This document shows, in pieces, positions 10,860-22,731 of a stretch of 64,000 nucleotides of DNA. Origin of the DNA: Durusdinium trenchii (Eukaryota > Sar > Dinophyceae > Suessiales > Symbiodiniaceae). The stretch's first letter is position 1. The number at the start of each line of letters is the position of its first letter. The notes beneath the pieces were generated by a model. That model made no database searches and had not been told where the DNA came from. It was given only the letters and a program-made list of their open reading frames with translations. The stretch covers positions 260,965 through 324,964 of the forward strand of contig CAXAMN010003069.1 of NCBI GenBank assembly GCA_963970005.1. Direction: 5' to 3'. Made by a program: the position numbers and the translations under genes.

Positions 10860-11330
10860 GTTTGCTTCCATCTGAAAACTATAACTAGGAGGGAAACTTC
10901 ATTGAGCTACATTTAGTTTTCTCATCACTAACAGTTGGGGGTAGGCGGAATCTCTTGCAGTCTGGTCTATACTTTGGCTAGGCCTACAGGCTCGCTTCGC
11001 GATTTATGTTCACTCCCACGCCACTCCAACCCTCCTTTTGGCGTGTTGAAGTTAGGATAGCCCTTGCCCATTTTCCTTCCTCCACAAAAAGCGACTGCAG
11101 TACAAACAAGGGTCCGCAACCCCTAAAAAACGCAACCAGCCAACCAACAACAAAATTTAAAAAAACACGCGTTTTTTGATTCTCAAAAGGGCTGCGTCAG
11201 GGTGAAAACTGTCGATGATCTACACTGCAAATTCGACTCACTCCGAGAACGTTATTTTCCTCTTTTAGCGCATTCTGCCGCTACTCTCAGGAACGGTGTT
11301 CCTTGAGGTTCTTCATCTTGAATTTACATC
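10860..11330. other. Stretch without a recognised gene
   Basis: About 470 bp with short runs of A (near 11126-11165) and no convincing exon on either strand. It lies between the possible exon at 10.7 kb and the 3' end of the copia-like element, and may contain that element's end; no long terminal repeat was recognised. Confidence 0.4.
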
Positions 11331-11332
11331 AT

Positions 11333-14300
11333 CTAGCATGTATTGAAATTGGGATCTCTCAGCAACAAGAACGTCTGCTTGAGCAAATTGTTCCCTGTAT
11401 ACACGTATCTGTTGACTTTGCCTTCAAGTCTACCACGTAGTACTTCTCTCTGTTCCCGTTCATATTCCACGCTGTTTATATACTTTGGATTTCCACTTCT
11501 GAATGATGTTGATGCTGGTCCATCTGAGAGAACTGCTCCTTGAGTTGCTGCCAGTAGTAATATGTTATGTCCACTAAAATGCCCACTTGTAGATCTCAAA
11601 TCTTCCAAGTTCCTTCTTGTTCTAAGTCCCTTCTTGCTAGATAGTTTGCTGCATTTGATTCAGAGATTATGTCATAGGCTTGTCTATGCAGTGGTTCTGG
11701 TTCTTCATCCTCTATGAAGCCTCCGCTGGGAATCAATCCACAATGAAGTCCTCTCATATAGCTTCTTAGCGCATCGACTTGATGGTCATCTTCCTCTCTC
11801 CTATCTACCTCTATCACTCTCACTTACATTCATTCACTTTGCCTGCGATGAATCTTCTGTGTGCTTCTATTCTTTCCTTCACATAGTTCCAAAAGATCCA
11901 CATTGCTAAGGTCATTGCTGCAAAGCCGAAGACAATGATCACGACGATCGTGATTTTTCAGTTTCTACTGGAATCTTGTACTTCCAATGTGCACTGGTCA
12001 ACTCCTTGCGTGAAGAATGTAGCTTCTGTAACCATTGGCTGCAAGCCCTCAAAGGTCAAGATTCTGACAATCATCTGGGCAATTTTGTTGACCTTGACTG
12101 CTAAGTTCTTTTTCTCTTCGTATGCCTTTCTCTCAAGCCCACCAACTCTTGTTTGCTCTTCACTGTGCCAGTACCAAAAAGGTTCATCAATATTCTGATA
12201 AGATGTAATGGCCCCAAGCGCAAACTCAAGAACTGAACGCACACACATCTGAGACTGAGGAAACTATTGCGCGCAACTCTGCCTCACACAAAGATAAGCT
12301 AATGATCTTCTGCGTTCAACTGCTGTTGAATAATGGGCAACTGTTTAAGGCATGGAATCCTCCTGATGTTGATCTTCTATGCCTTTTGTTTCTGCTCCAG
12401 TCTGAGTCTGAGAATGTCTTTAGACACCAACAGTATCAACTTTTCTTCACATAGCCTTCTCCTGCTTGTGGAAATTCAACCACTAGACAATAGCCCATCG
12501 TCTTCTTCAAGTACCCTAGGGATTTCTTCAGGCGGTGGAAGGACACAGTTGTTGGAATTGACATTCTTGGGGCCAATTCCTTGACAGTAAATGCCACGTC
12601 ATATTTTGTTGGCGAAGGTAAAAACCTGAACCAACAATGCTCCCGGATGAGCTGACTTTCTCTTGGTCACTCAGGATCTCTGACTTGTCCTCCATCTAAA
12701 CTGAACTGTCTGAAGGTAGCTGTTGTCCTCATATGACTTCAGCCTCTGGTGGGTGTAGTTACCTGGTTGGGTCCGTCATCCATCTTTGTCCAGTTTGTAC
12801 TTTCTCCTCAGGAAGTTGAACGCGTCACCAATCTTCTCAATCTTGCTCACTCTTGAACCTTTGGGAGAAAGATTTCATTAATGTACTTTGAACAACCTGT
12901 GAAAATCAAGTACTTCACATAAAATCAAAAGGACGCTCTTCTCATTTCTTCCGAGGCATGGACATTCAGCACTGAACTTGTAATTGAATTCCGGTGAGGT
13001 ACCCTGTAAAAAAGTTAAAGCTTTTGCTCTCTGCCCAGGTAAGTTTCTTTTCACAAGAAACTCTTCTCCTCTCAAATTCATGTTCAAAAGCTTTTCTTGT
13101 GGAACTTGCGAGAAAGCGTCCTTCACACCTAGGCAACCTAGTATCTGCGAGAACGCTCCTTTTCCCTCTCTTGCTTCTTCTTCTTCTTCACTGACTCTCT
13201 GCAAGAAGATTGTAGGTAGAAGCTTCAGCGTATCATCACCGTGCACATTGCACGTAATCATCAGCCACGCGATCTATGAATTCTCCTGGGCTTCGTGTTC
13301 TCCATCACGCCACAAGCATTCAGCGCTTCTTCTTCCCAATCCTCTTCATCAACTTCTTCTGCAGCTGGAGATAGTTCTTCATCGACATGATAGAGGTCTT
13401 CTCCTGCCACCTTCACCAAGTCGATCTTGGCCTTTTTGCTTGATTCATCTGACGGCCTAAGTTTCTTCACAGGACTCTCTTCCTCAAGCACCTTGGTCTC
13501 GAATCTCGAAGGCGCAGATGGTCACCTCAATCAAAATAAATTGGAGTCACTGGATTGGGCTGGCCTTTTGATGGCATTGGCGTAGATGGGAAATCTTTCA
13601 TCTCCTGAAGAGTTTTCTCATCTGCAAGAGAACTTTCTTACTTGGGCTTCACTTCCATCTCTTTTTACTGCGGCAGCCGGAAGTTCCGGCGGTGCGGGAA
13701 CTGGAGTTGGCTCTGGTAGAAGTGGCTGCTCTCGTTCTGAACCACTTCCTCCTTCAAGAGCTTTTGCCATGACAACTTCAGCATCATCTCTGTCTCAATC
13801 ATCTCTGAACTTCAACGTCACACGCTCTCGAGGAATGTCTGTTTGTCCTACTGGCAGGGCTTCTGCTCTTCTCTTGGTGGCAATATTTCTGCCTCCAAGG
13901 TTTGTCTGATATTTCGCTGAATAGGCATTGGACGCTTTTGTAGATTGCCAGGTACTTGAACCCATCTTCGTCATTCTTCCGACGCGCTTGCTCAGCACAA
14001 CTTGCACACCATCTGTCAAGATGCAGGTATCTTGGCTTTCAACTTTCACGAAGAATAAGCATAGATGCCATCGCGCTTCTCCTTTGTTGAGGCCCTTGAA
14101 GTAGCCATGACCTGGCTCACCATATTCAGCTAAAAGTCCTTTGTAACTCTTGCCGTAGACGAGCTCATACAGAGTGGCAGCCTTGACTAGTTGAAATCGA
14201 TTCAACACCCAACTGGCATCTCTGGCTGCCCAAGTACAAAGTGCATGATCAAGCTTGGGTTGCAAACCTTCAAGGAAACTTCCTGCGAGCTTCCTCACCC

Positions 14301-16820
14301 TGTCAACTGCGTTTTCTGACAGAAATGGGTGATCTACCAGCTTTGAAGGATTCAATCTGGTCGTAAGCCCTAGACTGCGTCGAGCATTGATCAGCATCTT
14401 TAGGATTTGTCTTGTTGTGGGTTCATGGTCGCTCCTGTAGGCGACTGCCGACTACCCCAAATTCTGACTGACTGAAACTCATCAATTCTTGCACAATGAG
14501 ATGAAATTGATTCTTGCTTCCCAGTGGTACAACATGGATGAACCCAGTCTGGCTATCGATTGCAACTGGTCAACATACTGCTCTTACTATAGCCGACTTG
14601 GTTTCTGAATCTCGCGCCCTGGTGTAGCAAAAGTCAAAGCTCACCTCGGGGACGCTTCCTCTCTTGGCTCCATCTGTCCTCTCACGGCGACCTGGACGCG
14701 CTTGGTGCTCACTGCACTCCTCACACCAATTGGCATACTGCGACAATCTGTGCCTTGGTTGAGTGGCTTCATCTAGCGTCTTAGCCACACTCTGCCCTAG
14801 AGCTTCTCTAGGCTCCTACCTAACCTTTTGCTGCACTTACCAAACTTTGGCGCTGAGCAGTTCCATCTTCTTGTTGCGATTGAGTTGCCAAGAAATGAGC
14901 AGGCTGCCCTCAATGTTGCCAAAGTAAACTCCTTAGTCAGTTCTACCCCGTTCACCAGGACTTTGTCTACGTCCATTGGGCTCAAATGCAACTCACACTC
15001 TAAGTCTTCTTCTTTCTTTTCCTCTTCTTTCTGGTCCTTCACCGCCTTCTCCGCTGGAGTAGGCATAGTCTCTTCGATTGCCTTCTTCACTTCTTTCTCA
15101 CACCTCTACAAACAAGCTTCTCGTATCCTGGCGCAAAGAAGCCCATACCTTCTGGCGGGGCTTGTTCATTATAGCTGAAAATTGCGATGGAAGGGGCGAC
15201 TGCACCATCATCAAAGAATTGCTCGTCAAGTTATTCTTTCTTCATCACACTCTCACACTATTCAGGCAACCCTCCTCTCTTCGCAAAGTTGTTCTCATGA
15301 GCTCTGGTGAATCTTCCAATTCTGGAATGAAAGTGGGATCTACAAACCTTGAAGTCAACCTACAGCACCTCCAAGCAGCTCTCGTCTTCACCTCGAATGA
15401 CTCCAACGCGGCCTTGGACTGTCAAAGAGCGATTTTGCAAATGAAGTGGCACCTTCAAGTCACCATTCCCCAATGTTTGCTCTCGACCATTGATTCCCCA
15501 GCCATGTTCCATGAGTCTTCCATAACAAGTATGGGCTGATCCCCTTTTGAACTGAAGATCACAATCTCCTTGAGAAGAACTTCGTGTCCATCAATGTCAC
15601 GCGAGGAGATTTCGACGCTCTTCATAACCGAAGTGGGGATACGGTTCCCCTGAGCATCTTGGAGTTTGGTCGCTGCGTTGAACTCTAATTCTCCTTCTCC
15701 ATGATCTGCCACGCTCAAAGGGTATAAAGCTATATCAGCTCCTGATGGCCACACCATCTCTCTCTTCTCCAAGTCTTCTTACCTTGGGTTTCTCATTCTC
15801 AACCTCCTCAAAGCTTTGCTCGGAAAGGTTTCCTCCTCTTTTCCATGGCTCATAATCGTCATCTCCCATGTAGAAGTGAATAACTCGAATTCTATGAGAT
15901 TCTGAATCATCATACCTGTCTCGTAGGTCCAAGATGATTGGTTCACTGTTCTCAACATTGTTCTCAACCCTTCGACAACTGGCTTGGTCTCGGCTGAACT
16001 GCTCTGCTGGGTCACAGTGCCTTGTTGTTGGGCAACTGTTGTCCTCCTGAAGATGAATGGGCTCGATGAATCGCAACCTGTCGGATATGGTCCATGGTTT
16101 CTCCACCGTCTCGAGTAGCGTAGCCATTTACCACACTCTTCCCTGTCTGGTCTTTGCCCTTACCTTTGCCCTTGTAATCACTTTCTTTGCATTTCTGTTG
16201 TTCTCCTTTTCCTTTCTTTCCTTCTCCTTTGGCATCTTTACCTTTGCCCTTCTGATACTCATTCTTACTTTCTTACCCTTTCCTTCTGCATCTTGAACTC
16301 TATCAACATCCATAGGCGTGGGTCCTTGGCAATCTGCGCTGCTACCTGCAACCATTGAAGTAGCCCCCGTCTGTTGAGAACGGTCCCATTGCAACACTTG
16401 TTCCCTCAAAGCTGAGTATTGAGCATTGTCGCCAATTGTCACATTCAACCAGGATTTGAGCTGTCCACCCACACATCTCAAAAGAACTGCAGATTTCAGC
16501 TCTTCTTGAATTGCTGTTCCTGACTTGACCGTCTCCTCAAATGCCTCTTCCAGCTTGGAAAGTTGAGGTTGCAGAGCGCTGTTCATAGAAAGCGCTGGCC
16601 ATGTAGTGGCTGCCCCCAAAAAGCGCTAATCCTCTGGCTTTTGAAGCAGGTTGCAAAGCCCTGTTCAAACCATGAGGCATCAAATCCATTGGAGTCCGCC
16701 ACAGCTTTAACCAACTGTAATGCCCGGCCCCTCATCAACCAAGCTGGCAATCCATACAGCCTGATGCGTCTGGTCTGCAAAATCCATATCGAAGCTGTCA
16801 TTTGGCTTGCCATGAATCTC
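11333..16820 (-). pseudogene. Ty1/copia-type retrotransposon, decayed
   Basis: Domains run in copia order. Gag: about 16820-16128, AATTWPALSMNSALQPQ and LREQVLQWDRSQQTG. Aspartic protease: 15772-15455, SGADIALYPLSVADHG and KLQDAQGNRIPTSVM. A SAP-like segment: 15090-14820, LRAACSFLGNS. Integrase zinc finger: 14788-14570, H...WCEECSEHQ, then FDFCYT. Integrase C-part: 14397-13795, ARDASWVLNRFQ and ELVYGKSYKG. RT: 13491-12878, LGCLGVKDAFSQVPQEK and NLRGEEFLVKRNLPG. RT-RNase H link: YDVAFTVKELA near 12590. RNase H: about 12460-12230, FSDSDWSRNKRHRRSTSGG and SLCEAELRAIVSSVSD. A C-terminal tail lies at 11823-11333. The YVDD site is lost (LILCEVLDF), and frameshifts and stops separate the pieces. No long terminal repeats were identified. 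Confidence 0.85.
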
Positions 16821-16829
16821 CTTCAAATC

Positions 16830-17410
16830 CTACTTACCCATGACCACTCCCTGAACGCTTTGATTTCTTCCTCTTGTGACTTATGTTTATGTTCAGATAC
16901 GCCAGGCTTTGACCAATCTGTTGCATTCGTCTTCTTATTTTCTACCGCTTTCTGCACTGTCTCTCCTTGCAACTTGTTCCAGGATCTCTCTTATCTCATC
17001 CATTGTCCCAAGACAATATGGTCCACCTCACACAATGTACGGTGTACAAAGTGTGGTTCACTGCCGTTTGTCGCAGGTCAGCAGTTTGTGCTCAAAGGCC
17101 CCAAAATTATGGCCCAAATGCTCCCAGGTCCCAATGACCTAAGGCCTTTTCTCTGGAGCTCACAGGGGGATTCCCTTATCCTTGCTCCGCTACCATACAA
17201 AAATGTTTGTGATCCACACTGCAAAACCCTACTCAAAACAACAGCAAACAACCATAAGTCGACCTTCCCCACACTTCATGTAAACCGTGATCACCACGCA
17301 GTCAAAGTCCTCAAAACTCCATCCACACACATCAACTATCTGCCCCGTCTGTCCCTCCTATTGGACTCTCAGCAGCAGCAGGGGAACTCGGATGAGGACA
17401 ACGCAGGTTG
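16830..17410. other. Stretch without a recognised gene
   Basis: Open frames exist on both strands (for example 16563-17411 plus) but none shows a family, and the plus frame runs antisense through the copia gag. It may hold the 5' end of the copia element. No LTR pair could be matched by eye. Confidence 0.35.
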
Positions 17411-17490
17411 ACTTCTTGTGAGATGCGGCACAAGGCCGCCAAGGCAAAAGGCCCTCATCGACGAAGCTGAGAGAAATGGAACCATCCAAA

Positions 17491-17540
17491 ACATACATAC
17501 GTACGTACGTACGTACGTACATACATACATACATACACGC
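17491..17540. repeat. ACGT/ACAT microsatellite
   Basis: Five or more self-complementary ACGT units flanked by ACAT units (ACATACATACGTACGTACGT and on). It lies directly beside the spliced-leader relic at 17550. Confidence 0.9.
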
Positions 17541-17549
17541 AAACCAATA

Positions 17550-17860
17550 GGCTCAAGGCCATTTAGCTCAAACTGGCAGCCCAGATTGCGCAGCACATAG
17601 ACCGGTGGGTTGTGTTCAACAAGAACATTTGCACTTTGCCCGTGATCTCACGACTTCCTCAACCTCCTGTGAACCTATCTGGCACCTGGCAGTTCTTGCA
17701 AAGAAGAAAAAGGAAGAAGAAAGCTTTGAACTGGGTCTGCTGCAAGGCCAACACCGCATTGAGAAAGGATCCGCAGTTCCTATAGTATCCCCTGTATTTA
17801 GGAAACCGTCGTTTGACAAAGGAGTTTTGCGCTTTTGGCTGTCACTATGCACGTGAATAT
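17550..17860 (+). pseudogene. Probable retrocopy of a trans-spliced mRNA, with tandem spliced-leader relic
   Basis: At 17550-17571 the bases GGCTCAAG are followed directly by GCCATTTAGCTCAA. The dinoflagellate spliced leader ends GCCATTTTGGCTCAAG, so this reads as the end of one leader joined to a slightly decayed partial second leader. Downstream a protein-like frame continues for about 70 codons (LKLAAQIAQHIDRWVVFNK, PVISRLPQPPVNLSGTWQFL, RKKKALNWVCCK) to a TAG near 17783. The encoded protein is not recognised. The 3' end was not located, and no target-site duplication was confirmed. Confidence 0.5.
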
Positions 17861-17869
17861 CGGATATCG

Positions 17870-18600
17870 GAAGCGACATCGACATCCCGGCCCCAGCCAA
17901 GGCAAGCAAGCCAGGGAGAAGCAGACGACGCAGGCGACGCAGGCAAGCCCAACAGACATGATCAAAGTAGCCAGTAGAACGGCGCCCAGATTAAGGACAG
18001 AGATCGGAGAGACCATCGCGGACAGAGAACAGGAGGAGCCGACAGGCGAAACAGTCAGCTTAACATAAGAAAAGGCATGGAACCAGATGTCAAGGCAAGA
18101 GTGAAGATAAAGGCAGGTGCGCCAGCCTGGACGGGCCACCGATGAGTATAGCCAGCGCCGACTCACACGCAGCGATGAGCAGCAGGCAAGGGCGACACAT
18201 CAGTAAGTTTACGACCATCCAAGCGCAAGCGCCCACCAATCGAAGCCAAGAGTCAAGGTAAGCAATCGAACGAGGTCCAAGAAGAACGAAAGCAGGCGGT
18301 AAAACACTCCGCGCGGAGGCGTGACATCGAGGACGAGGGCCTGGAATGACACCAGTCTTCAGTCTTCAGAGTGGAAACCTTCTTTGGAAAAGGTATCGGC
18401 AATTGGCTTGAGGGCTACATACGCAGCGCGATCCCGCGCGGCGCGCAGCACAAGCAAAAGGTCTCCTATTTTAGAATAGTGACAAGCAAAAGTTCACCAA
18501 GGCTGTCTCTTGCATTTTGGCAAAGGTGCAGAAAGTTCGCACAGCGCACTCTCTTGCAAGTTAAGCTCCGGACATACAGCGTCGATGCTTTCGCTCAACT
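17870..18600. other. Purine- and CAG/CGA-rich stretch, no gene recognised
   Basis: The sequence is rich in GCAAGCCAGG, GACGCAGGCGACGCAGG and similar near-repeats. Both strands are open in places but no domain, splice structure or paralogue is visible. Confidence 0.4.
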
Positions 18601-18603
18601 TGG

Positions 18604-18800
18604 TCATTCCACTTGCAGTCCGGCCAGGAGCGGATCAATTTTTGTTGTCAAATACAAAAGGGCAAGCTCGTCAGCCATAGGCCAGTCAGCCACCGCAGTG
18701 GTGGCAGCGAGGTATCGGTCACGGTCACTGTAGAGCTTGGAGGAGTTGGTTGAAAGATATTTGGACCAGCGCCCAAGGTCAAGCCGCACTGCTCGTGAGT
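18604..18800 (-). CDS. Possible exon, hypothetical
   Basis: The minus frame reads LGRWSKYLSTNSSKLYSD, RDRYLAATTAVADWPMAD and ELALLYLTTKIDPLLAGLQ, with protein-like composition and a stop near 18604. No family recognised and no neighbouring exon confirmed. Confidence 0.3.
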
Positions 18801-19309
18801 GTGGGGCACGGCGCGTCGAAAAACTATGCAAGACTACGGCAAGCCCAGTCAGCTTCAGCAGGGCTTGAACAGGCAGGCAGAACAGAGCAGCAAAGCACAA
18901 GCTTCAGCAGCAAGGTTCGAGGCTGTTGAGGGCTCCACTCAAGCGCGAAAGGCCGACCCTTTGCATTTTTTCAATATGCTTTGTTCCCTGGAAATTTTTG
19001 CGTAACAGATCTGCATGAATATCTTTGGCCATAGTTGCATTGCGATGTATATGCTATATATAAGTCTGCCATAAGCGGCATCTGCAGTTTACCATATCAG
19101 AATTGGTACGTCTGCTATAAGTGCATCAGCAGCTTGCGCGCGTGGTCTTCTTCCAGACCTGCTGCTAGGGAGGCGGTCATACATATGTTTGCAAATACAT
19201 TTGCAATTGTAACTTTACAGCTGCAGTTGGACGTATGCTATAATAGGCATGCTAGAAGTACATCTGCAACTTGAAGGTGTGGTTGTGTAGAGCTGCTACT
19301 ACGCTAGCA

Positions 19310-19500
19310 TTGCTTTGGTGCTGGGGTCCCGCTTTGGTGAAGTGGATTTCGTTGGTGCTGGGATCTTGCCTGGATAGAATTCGCTAGGCGCTGCTTTGGT
19401 GCTGGGATCTTGCTTGGCGGGTTGCTTTGGTGCAGGGATCTTGCTTTGGTGAGTTGTTTTGGTGGTGGGATCTTGCTTGGGTAATTTTCGCTTGGGATGT
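19310..19500. repeat. Degenerate tandem repeat TTTGGTGCTGGGATCTTGC
   Basis: Five to six imperfect units of roughly 30-40 bp built on GCTTTGGTGCTGGGATCTTG. A second degenerate region follows (19540-19760), built on short GTGGAACTGC and GCAAATT(T)TGCG motifs. No gene assigned. The 150-codon minus frame at 19592-20032 overlaps an equally open second frame, so neither is called. Confidence 0.65.
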
Positions 19501-20074
19501 CACTTCTGCAAAGACATATTGCGGGGATGACCCCTCCGCGGAGATCGTGCGTGTCGAGCGGTCAAGCGTGTGGTGAAATGCAAATTTTGCGTTAGCGTGG
19601 TGAACTGCGCGCTCGAACGACTGGCGAAACGCAGATTTGGTTGCCGAAGTGTGTAACCGTCGTCGAAATTGACGGTGGCAGTTGCCAAAGTGTGGAACTG
19701 CCATCGCAAATTGCGCAGGAAGCTGGAAGTTGGTAAAGCGCGTACTGTCGTCGAAAACGGAAGATTTGGGCCTTCACAAGGGGGTGGAGCCTGGGAAAGG
19801 GGAAGCCCGCCCTATTGGGAGCGGCTTCAGAGTAGGTTTGACCTTGGGTGTCCGAATAATAACCCAGCGGAAAGCCACTGGAGGTGCGGGGAACCACGGT
19901 GGGGACCCAATTCCTTGATCTTGCACACCAGCCGGAGGACGAGAATGCCATGACGATGCAAAGACAGACAAAGAACGCAAAAAGTAGCGCCGAGAGCAAG
20001 AGAGGCACTGGGGCAGCGAGGAACGCATGCAAAGCAAACTTGGTACTTAGAAGTTTATGAGTTTCCAGTTTCTA

Positions 20075-20150
20075 GAGGAATGCATTCTGAATGCATTCTT
20101 ATAAGAATGCGGTCGTGACCGTATTCTTGTAAGAATGCGGTCGTTAGAGC
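20075..20150. repeat. Cluster of short palindromes (AGAATGCGGTCGT)
   Basis: Inverted units GAATGCATTC, CATTCTTATAAGAATG, and AGAATGCGGTCGTGACCGTATTCT lie head to tail just outside the 3' target-site copy of the LINE insertion. They could form a hairpin or an old foldback target; no coding signal. Confidence 0.6.
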
Positions 20151-20240
20151 ATCCGCCCTGCTACACTAACACTATGTATGTATTTTTTTCTACGGACCTT
20201 TTTCAGTCTGCTTCTTCTGATGGCCTTTTTGGCCTGAACA

Positions 20241-21902
20241 CTAATGGCAGCGTCGTTTGTCTGTTGACGGATTGGCTGCATGGCCGTTGCAAAGGCCGGC
20301 TGCTTGCCATTCAGCTCCTTTCTGCAATGCATGTCCATTGCATTGCTGGCAATAGACTTTGTTTCCCTTTCTCCACAAATTGTGGGTTGGGCTGCCAGTC
20401 CACCGTGGATGTGGTTGCCACGGTCCATACCAACATGGTCCTTCATGGAGCTGTTGGATTTTCTCTCTGGCTGAGTTCTTGAGAACCCTGGCACTGCACT
20501 TTTGGCACACAATGTAATTGGCCTGGAGCGAGAAGAGGTGGCCATCAACCGGGTGCTCCGCAAGGATTCTGGTGATGTAGTCCTGCTTCGACTCCACTGG
20601 TGCCTCTCCTCCCGTGAGGGGTATGCCACTGGCCACTTCACATGCCTCATTTTTGGCTGTTTTCAGCGCTTCCATGGGCATCCTTTGATGGATCTGCTTC
20701 TTGCAATTTCGGCACTGTAGTCCTCGACCCTTCGAGGTCCATTGGTGGCCACCTTCATGCCCCGTGACTCCAATCTCAAGGTAGAGATGTTTCTTCTCTT
20801 CCCTGGCTTTCTGTCGTTGTTCTTTGCCAGCGGCCTTCTGTCCGTGCATGAAGTGATCCTGGGTCTCCAGAAGAAAGCGGATGCGGGCTGCAGCCAAGGG
20901 CGCATATTGGCCATACCTCTGATCCTGCTCCTGCAGCTCTTGCTCGATGGCCACTGGTTGCTTCGAGAGCGCGAACTCTTTTGCTGCCCGGTTGGCATCT
21001 TTGAACCTGTCGCGTAACGACAGGCCCGTGCTTGGCATAGTGTTGATCTGCTGCTGGGTCACGCTCAAGGCCCTGATTCGTTGCCTTTGGTCCCAAGTCA
21101 CCAGTTCAGCGAGGTCGTAGAAGATCTCATGGTGACGGCCTTTGACCCATCCTTGCCATGCTTTGACTGAGAGCACGTGCACCCTCACCATCGACTGCAA
21201 ATCCACATAATGAGCGATCATTCTGAGGCCGTAGTACCAGGCACGAGCTACGGACTGTTTGCCTGGCAGCACCGTACTGATGGCCCCCATGCGGTACATT
21301 TCTCCAGCAAAGAGAGTGTGGTGCAGGAGTGTGACCACGTAGTGCTTCAATCGGCTGTCTCTGCTCGTGGTGGCGAGTCCTATCGTGATGGCATCATGAG
21401 GCTGGAGGATGTTCACCACTCCATCATCCCTGAGCGCTGTAGCGACGGCGGAAGTGGTGTCTTGCCAAAGTTCTTCTCCCTGCATGAAGCTACCGGCCCA
21501 TGCCCACAATCTGAAAGGCCCATTGGCGATAATTCCCCAGTCGACATTGCAGATTCTGGACCACAAAGTCTAGAGAGCTGCAAGTGCTGGTGGATGTGTG
21601 TGTGTCGGTTGGTGAAGCGCACCATCCGTCATGTTGATGTCCTCGTCTGAGTTCACGGAGTCCATGGCTTGAACTCCTCCACAAAATCCAGGGAAGTTGG
21701 TCTCCCTTTGTTGCTCCATAGCTTCATCAGCAGGAGCTCCCCATGTGGCTGCCTTCACACGGGCTTCCCCTCCCGTGTGGTCTGAGCCAAAATACCCCAG
21801 TGTGCATGTGTTCAAACCACCTGTTTCCCCTAGGTGAGTGCCACATGCTTTCTGTGCTCTGTTAAGGTTGGGCTGCTGAGTAACCTCGTGATGGTTACCC
21901 AC
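20241..21902 (-). pseudogene. LINE ORF2 remnant: N-terminal stub joined to C-terminal zinc-binding region
   Basis: A frame from about 21902 runs 110 codons to a TAG at 21570-21572. The same frame then continues for 441 codons to 20241. The endonuclease and RT motifs that should lie between are absent. The C-terminal part has three cysteine pairs (LQCRNCKKQIH, IVCQKCSARVL, VYCQQCNGHAL) like the C-terminal nucleic-acid-binding region of LINE ORF2. Its long open length suggests recent loss of the middle. The cause could be internal deletion or splicing of the RNA before reverse transcription; the junction shows no decisive splice site. Confidence 0.7.
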
Positions 21903-22731
21903 ACTTCCTTCTCTTCATGACATTCTCGCTCAGCTTTTGTGCCAGCTCTTTGACCTGATCCGGTGTAGCGGATAGGCCAATATTGGCTATCACGGTCAGC
22001 AGGTTTTCTGCTGCCAGTTCTTCTGGAAGGGGTTCTTCTGCTGCCTGCTTCTCTTGCTCGAGTTGCTGGTTGTAGAGATTTGTGGTCTCTTGTAGTTCCT
22101 TCTGCGCCGTTTCGATCTTGCTCTGGGTCTCCTTGAGCTGGTTGAGAAGCTGTGTGTACTGGTGCTTGATGGCATCCGCCTTGCTCTGGATTGCAGCTTT
22201 CTTCTCCGACAGCTGCTTGAGGGTCCCAACCACTTGTTTGAGCTTCTGGTTGAGGGGCGGCTCCATCTTCGTGGGCTGGATGATCTTTTCAACTTCTTCT
22301 TTGAGGACTGTTGGAAGACTCTCCAAGTGGTCCTTGATCAAGGTGGGCAAGTCCGGCGGAGCCGCCGGTTCTGCTCCCTTGATGCCCATCTCCTCCAACT
22401 GCTTCTTCAGGGTGTCCGGGATGTTAGTCCAGTGCTCCTGTAGTTTCTTCTCGATGCCTTTCATTTTTGGTGCTCTGTTGGGTTTGCCGCCTTGAAGTCC
22501 AGGTGGTGGTGTAATCAAGGCTTCCCGGTAAGTTTTCTTTGGCCATTGCTGACCTTTCTTCGGGAAATTCCAGCTGGCCCATTCTACTCGTCGTGGTCGA
22601 AGATCAGGGACTTGTAGTTGCTGCCATTTCTTCCCGCACTGATTGCATACCAGTCCAGGCTTATGCGTCAACCGATCTGCCCAGATCCAGGAGCTTCTGC
22701 ATCCGGCGCAGACCTGGTATTGTCGGCGCAT
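21895..22731 (-). CDS. LINE ORF1 protein, zinc-ribbon and coiled-coil
   Basis: The start is taken at the ATG at 22731, since upstream codons are AT-repeat flank and the element's short leader. Residues 6-30 hold a two-pair cysteine motif (CAGCRSSW ... LVCNQCGKKW) typical of dinoflagellate LINE ORF1 proteins. A basic proline-rich stretch follows, then from about residue 135 a long coiled coil rich in K, E and Q (LKQLSEKKAAIQSKADAIKH). The likely role is RNA binding and particle assembly. It overlaps the start of the ORF2 frame by a few bases. Open throughout, about 278 residues. Confidence 0.75.
   Translation of the reverse strand: MRRQYQVCAGCRSSWIWADRLTHKPGLVCNQCGKKWQQLQVPDLRPRRVEWASWNFPKKGQQWPKKTYREALITPPPGLQGGKPNRAPKMKGIEKKLQEHWTNIPDTLKKQLEEMGIKGAEPAAPPDLPTLIKDHLESLPTVLKEEVEKIIQPTKMEPPLNQKLKQVVGTLKQLSEKKAAIQSKADAIKHQYTQLLNQLKETQSKIETAQKELQETTNLYNQQLEQEKQAAEEPLPEELAAENLLTVIANIGLSATPDQVKELAQKLSENVMKRRKCG

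Noticed and set aside
14975-14992. Spliced-leader-like CCATTGGGCTCAAA
   Set aside because: It falls inside the copia coding sequence on the opposite strand (HLSPMDVDK), a conserved peptide, so the match is accidental.
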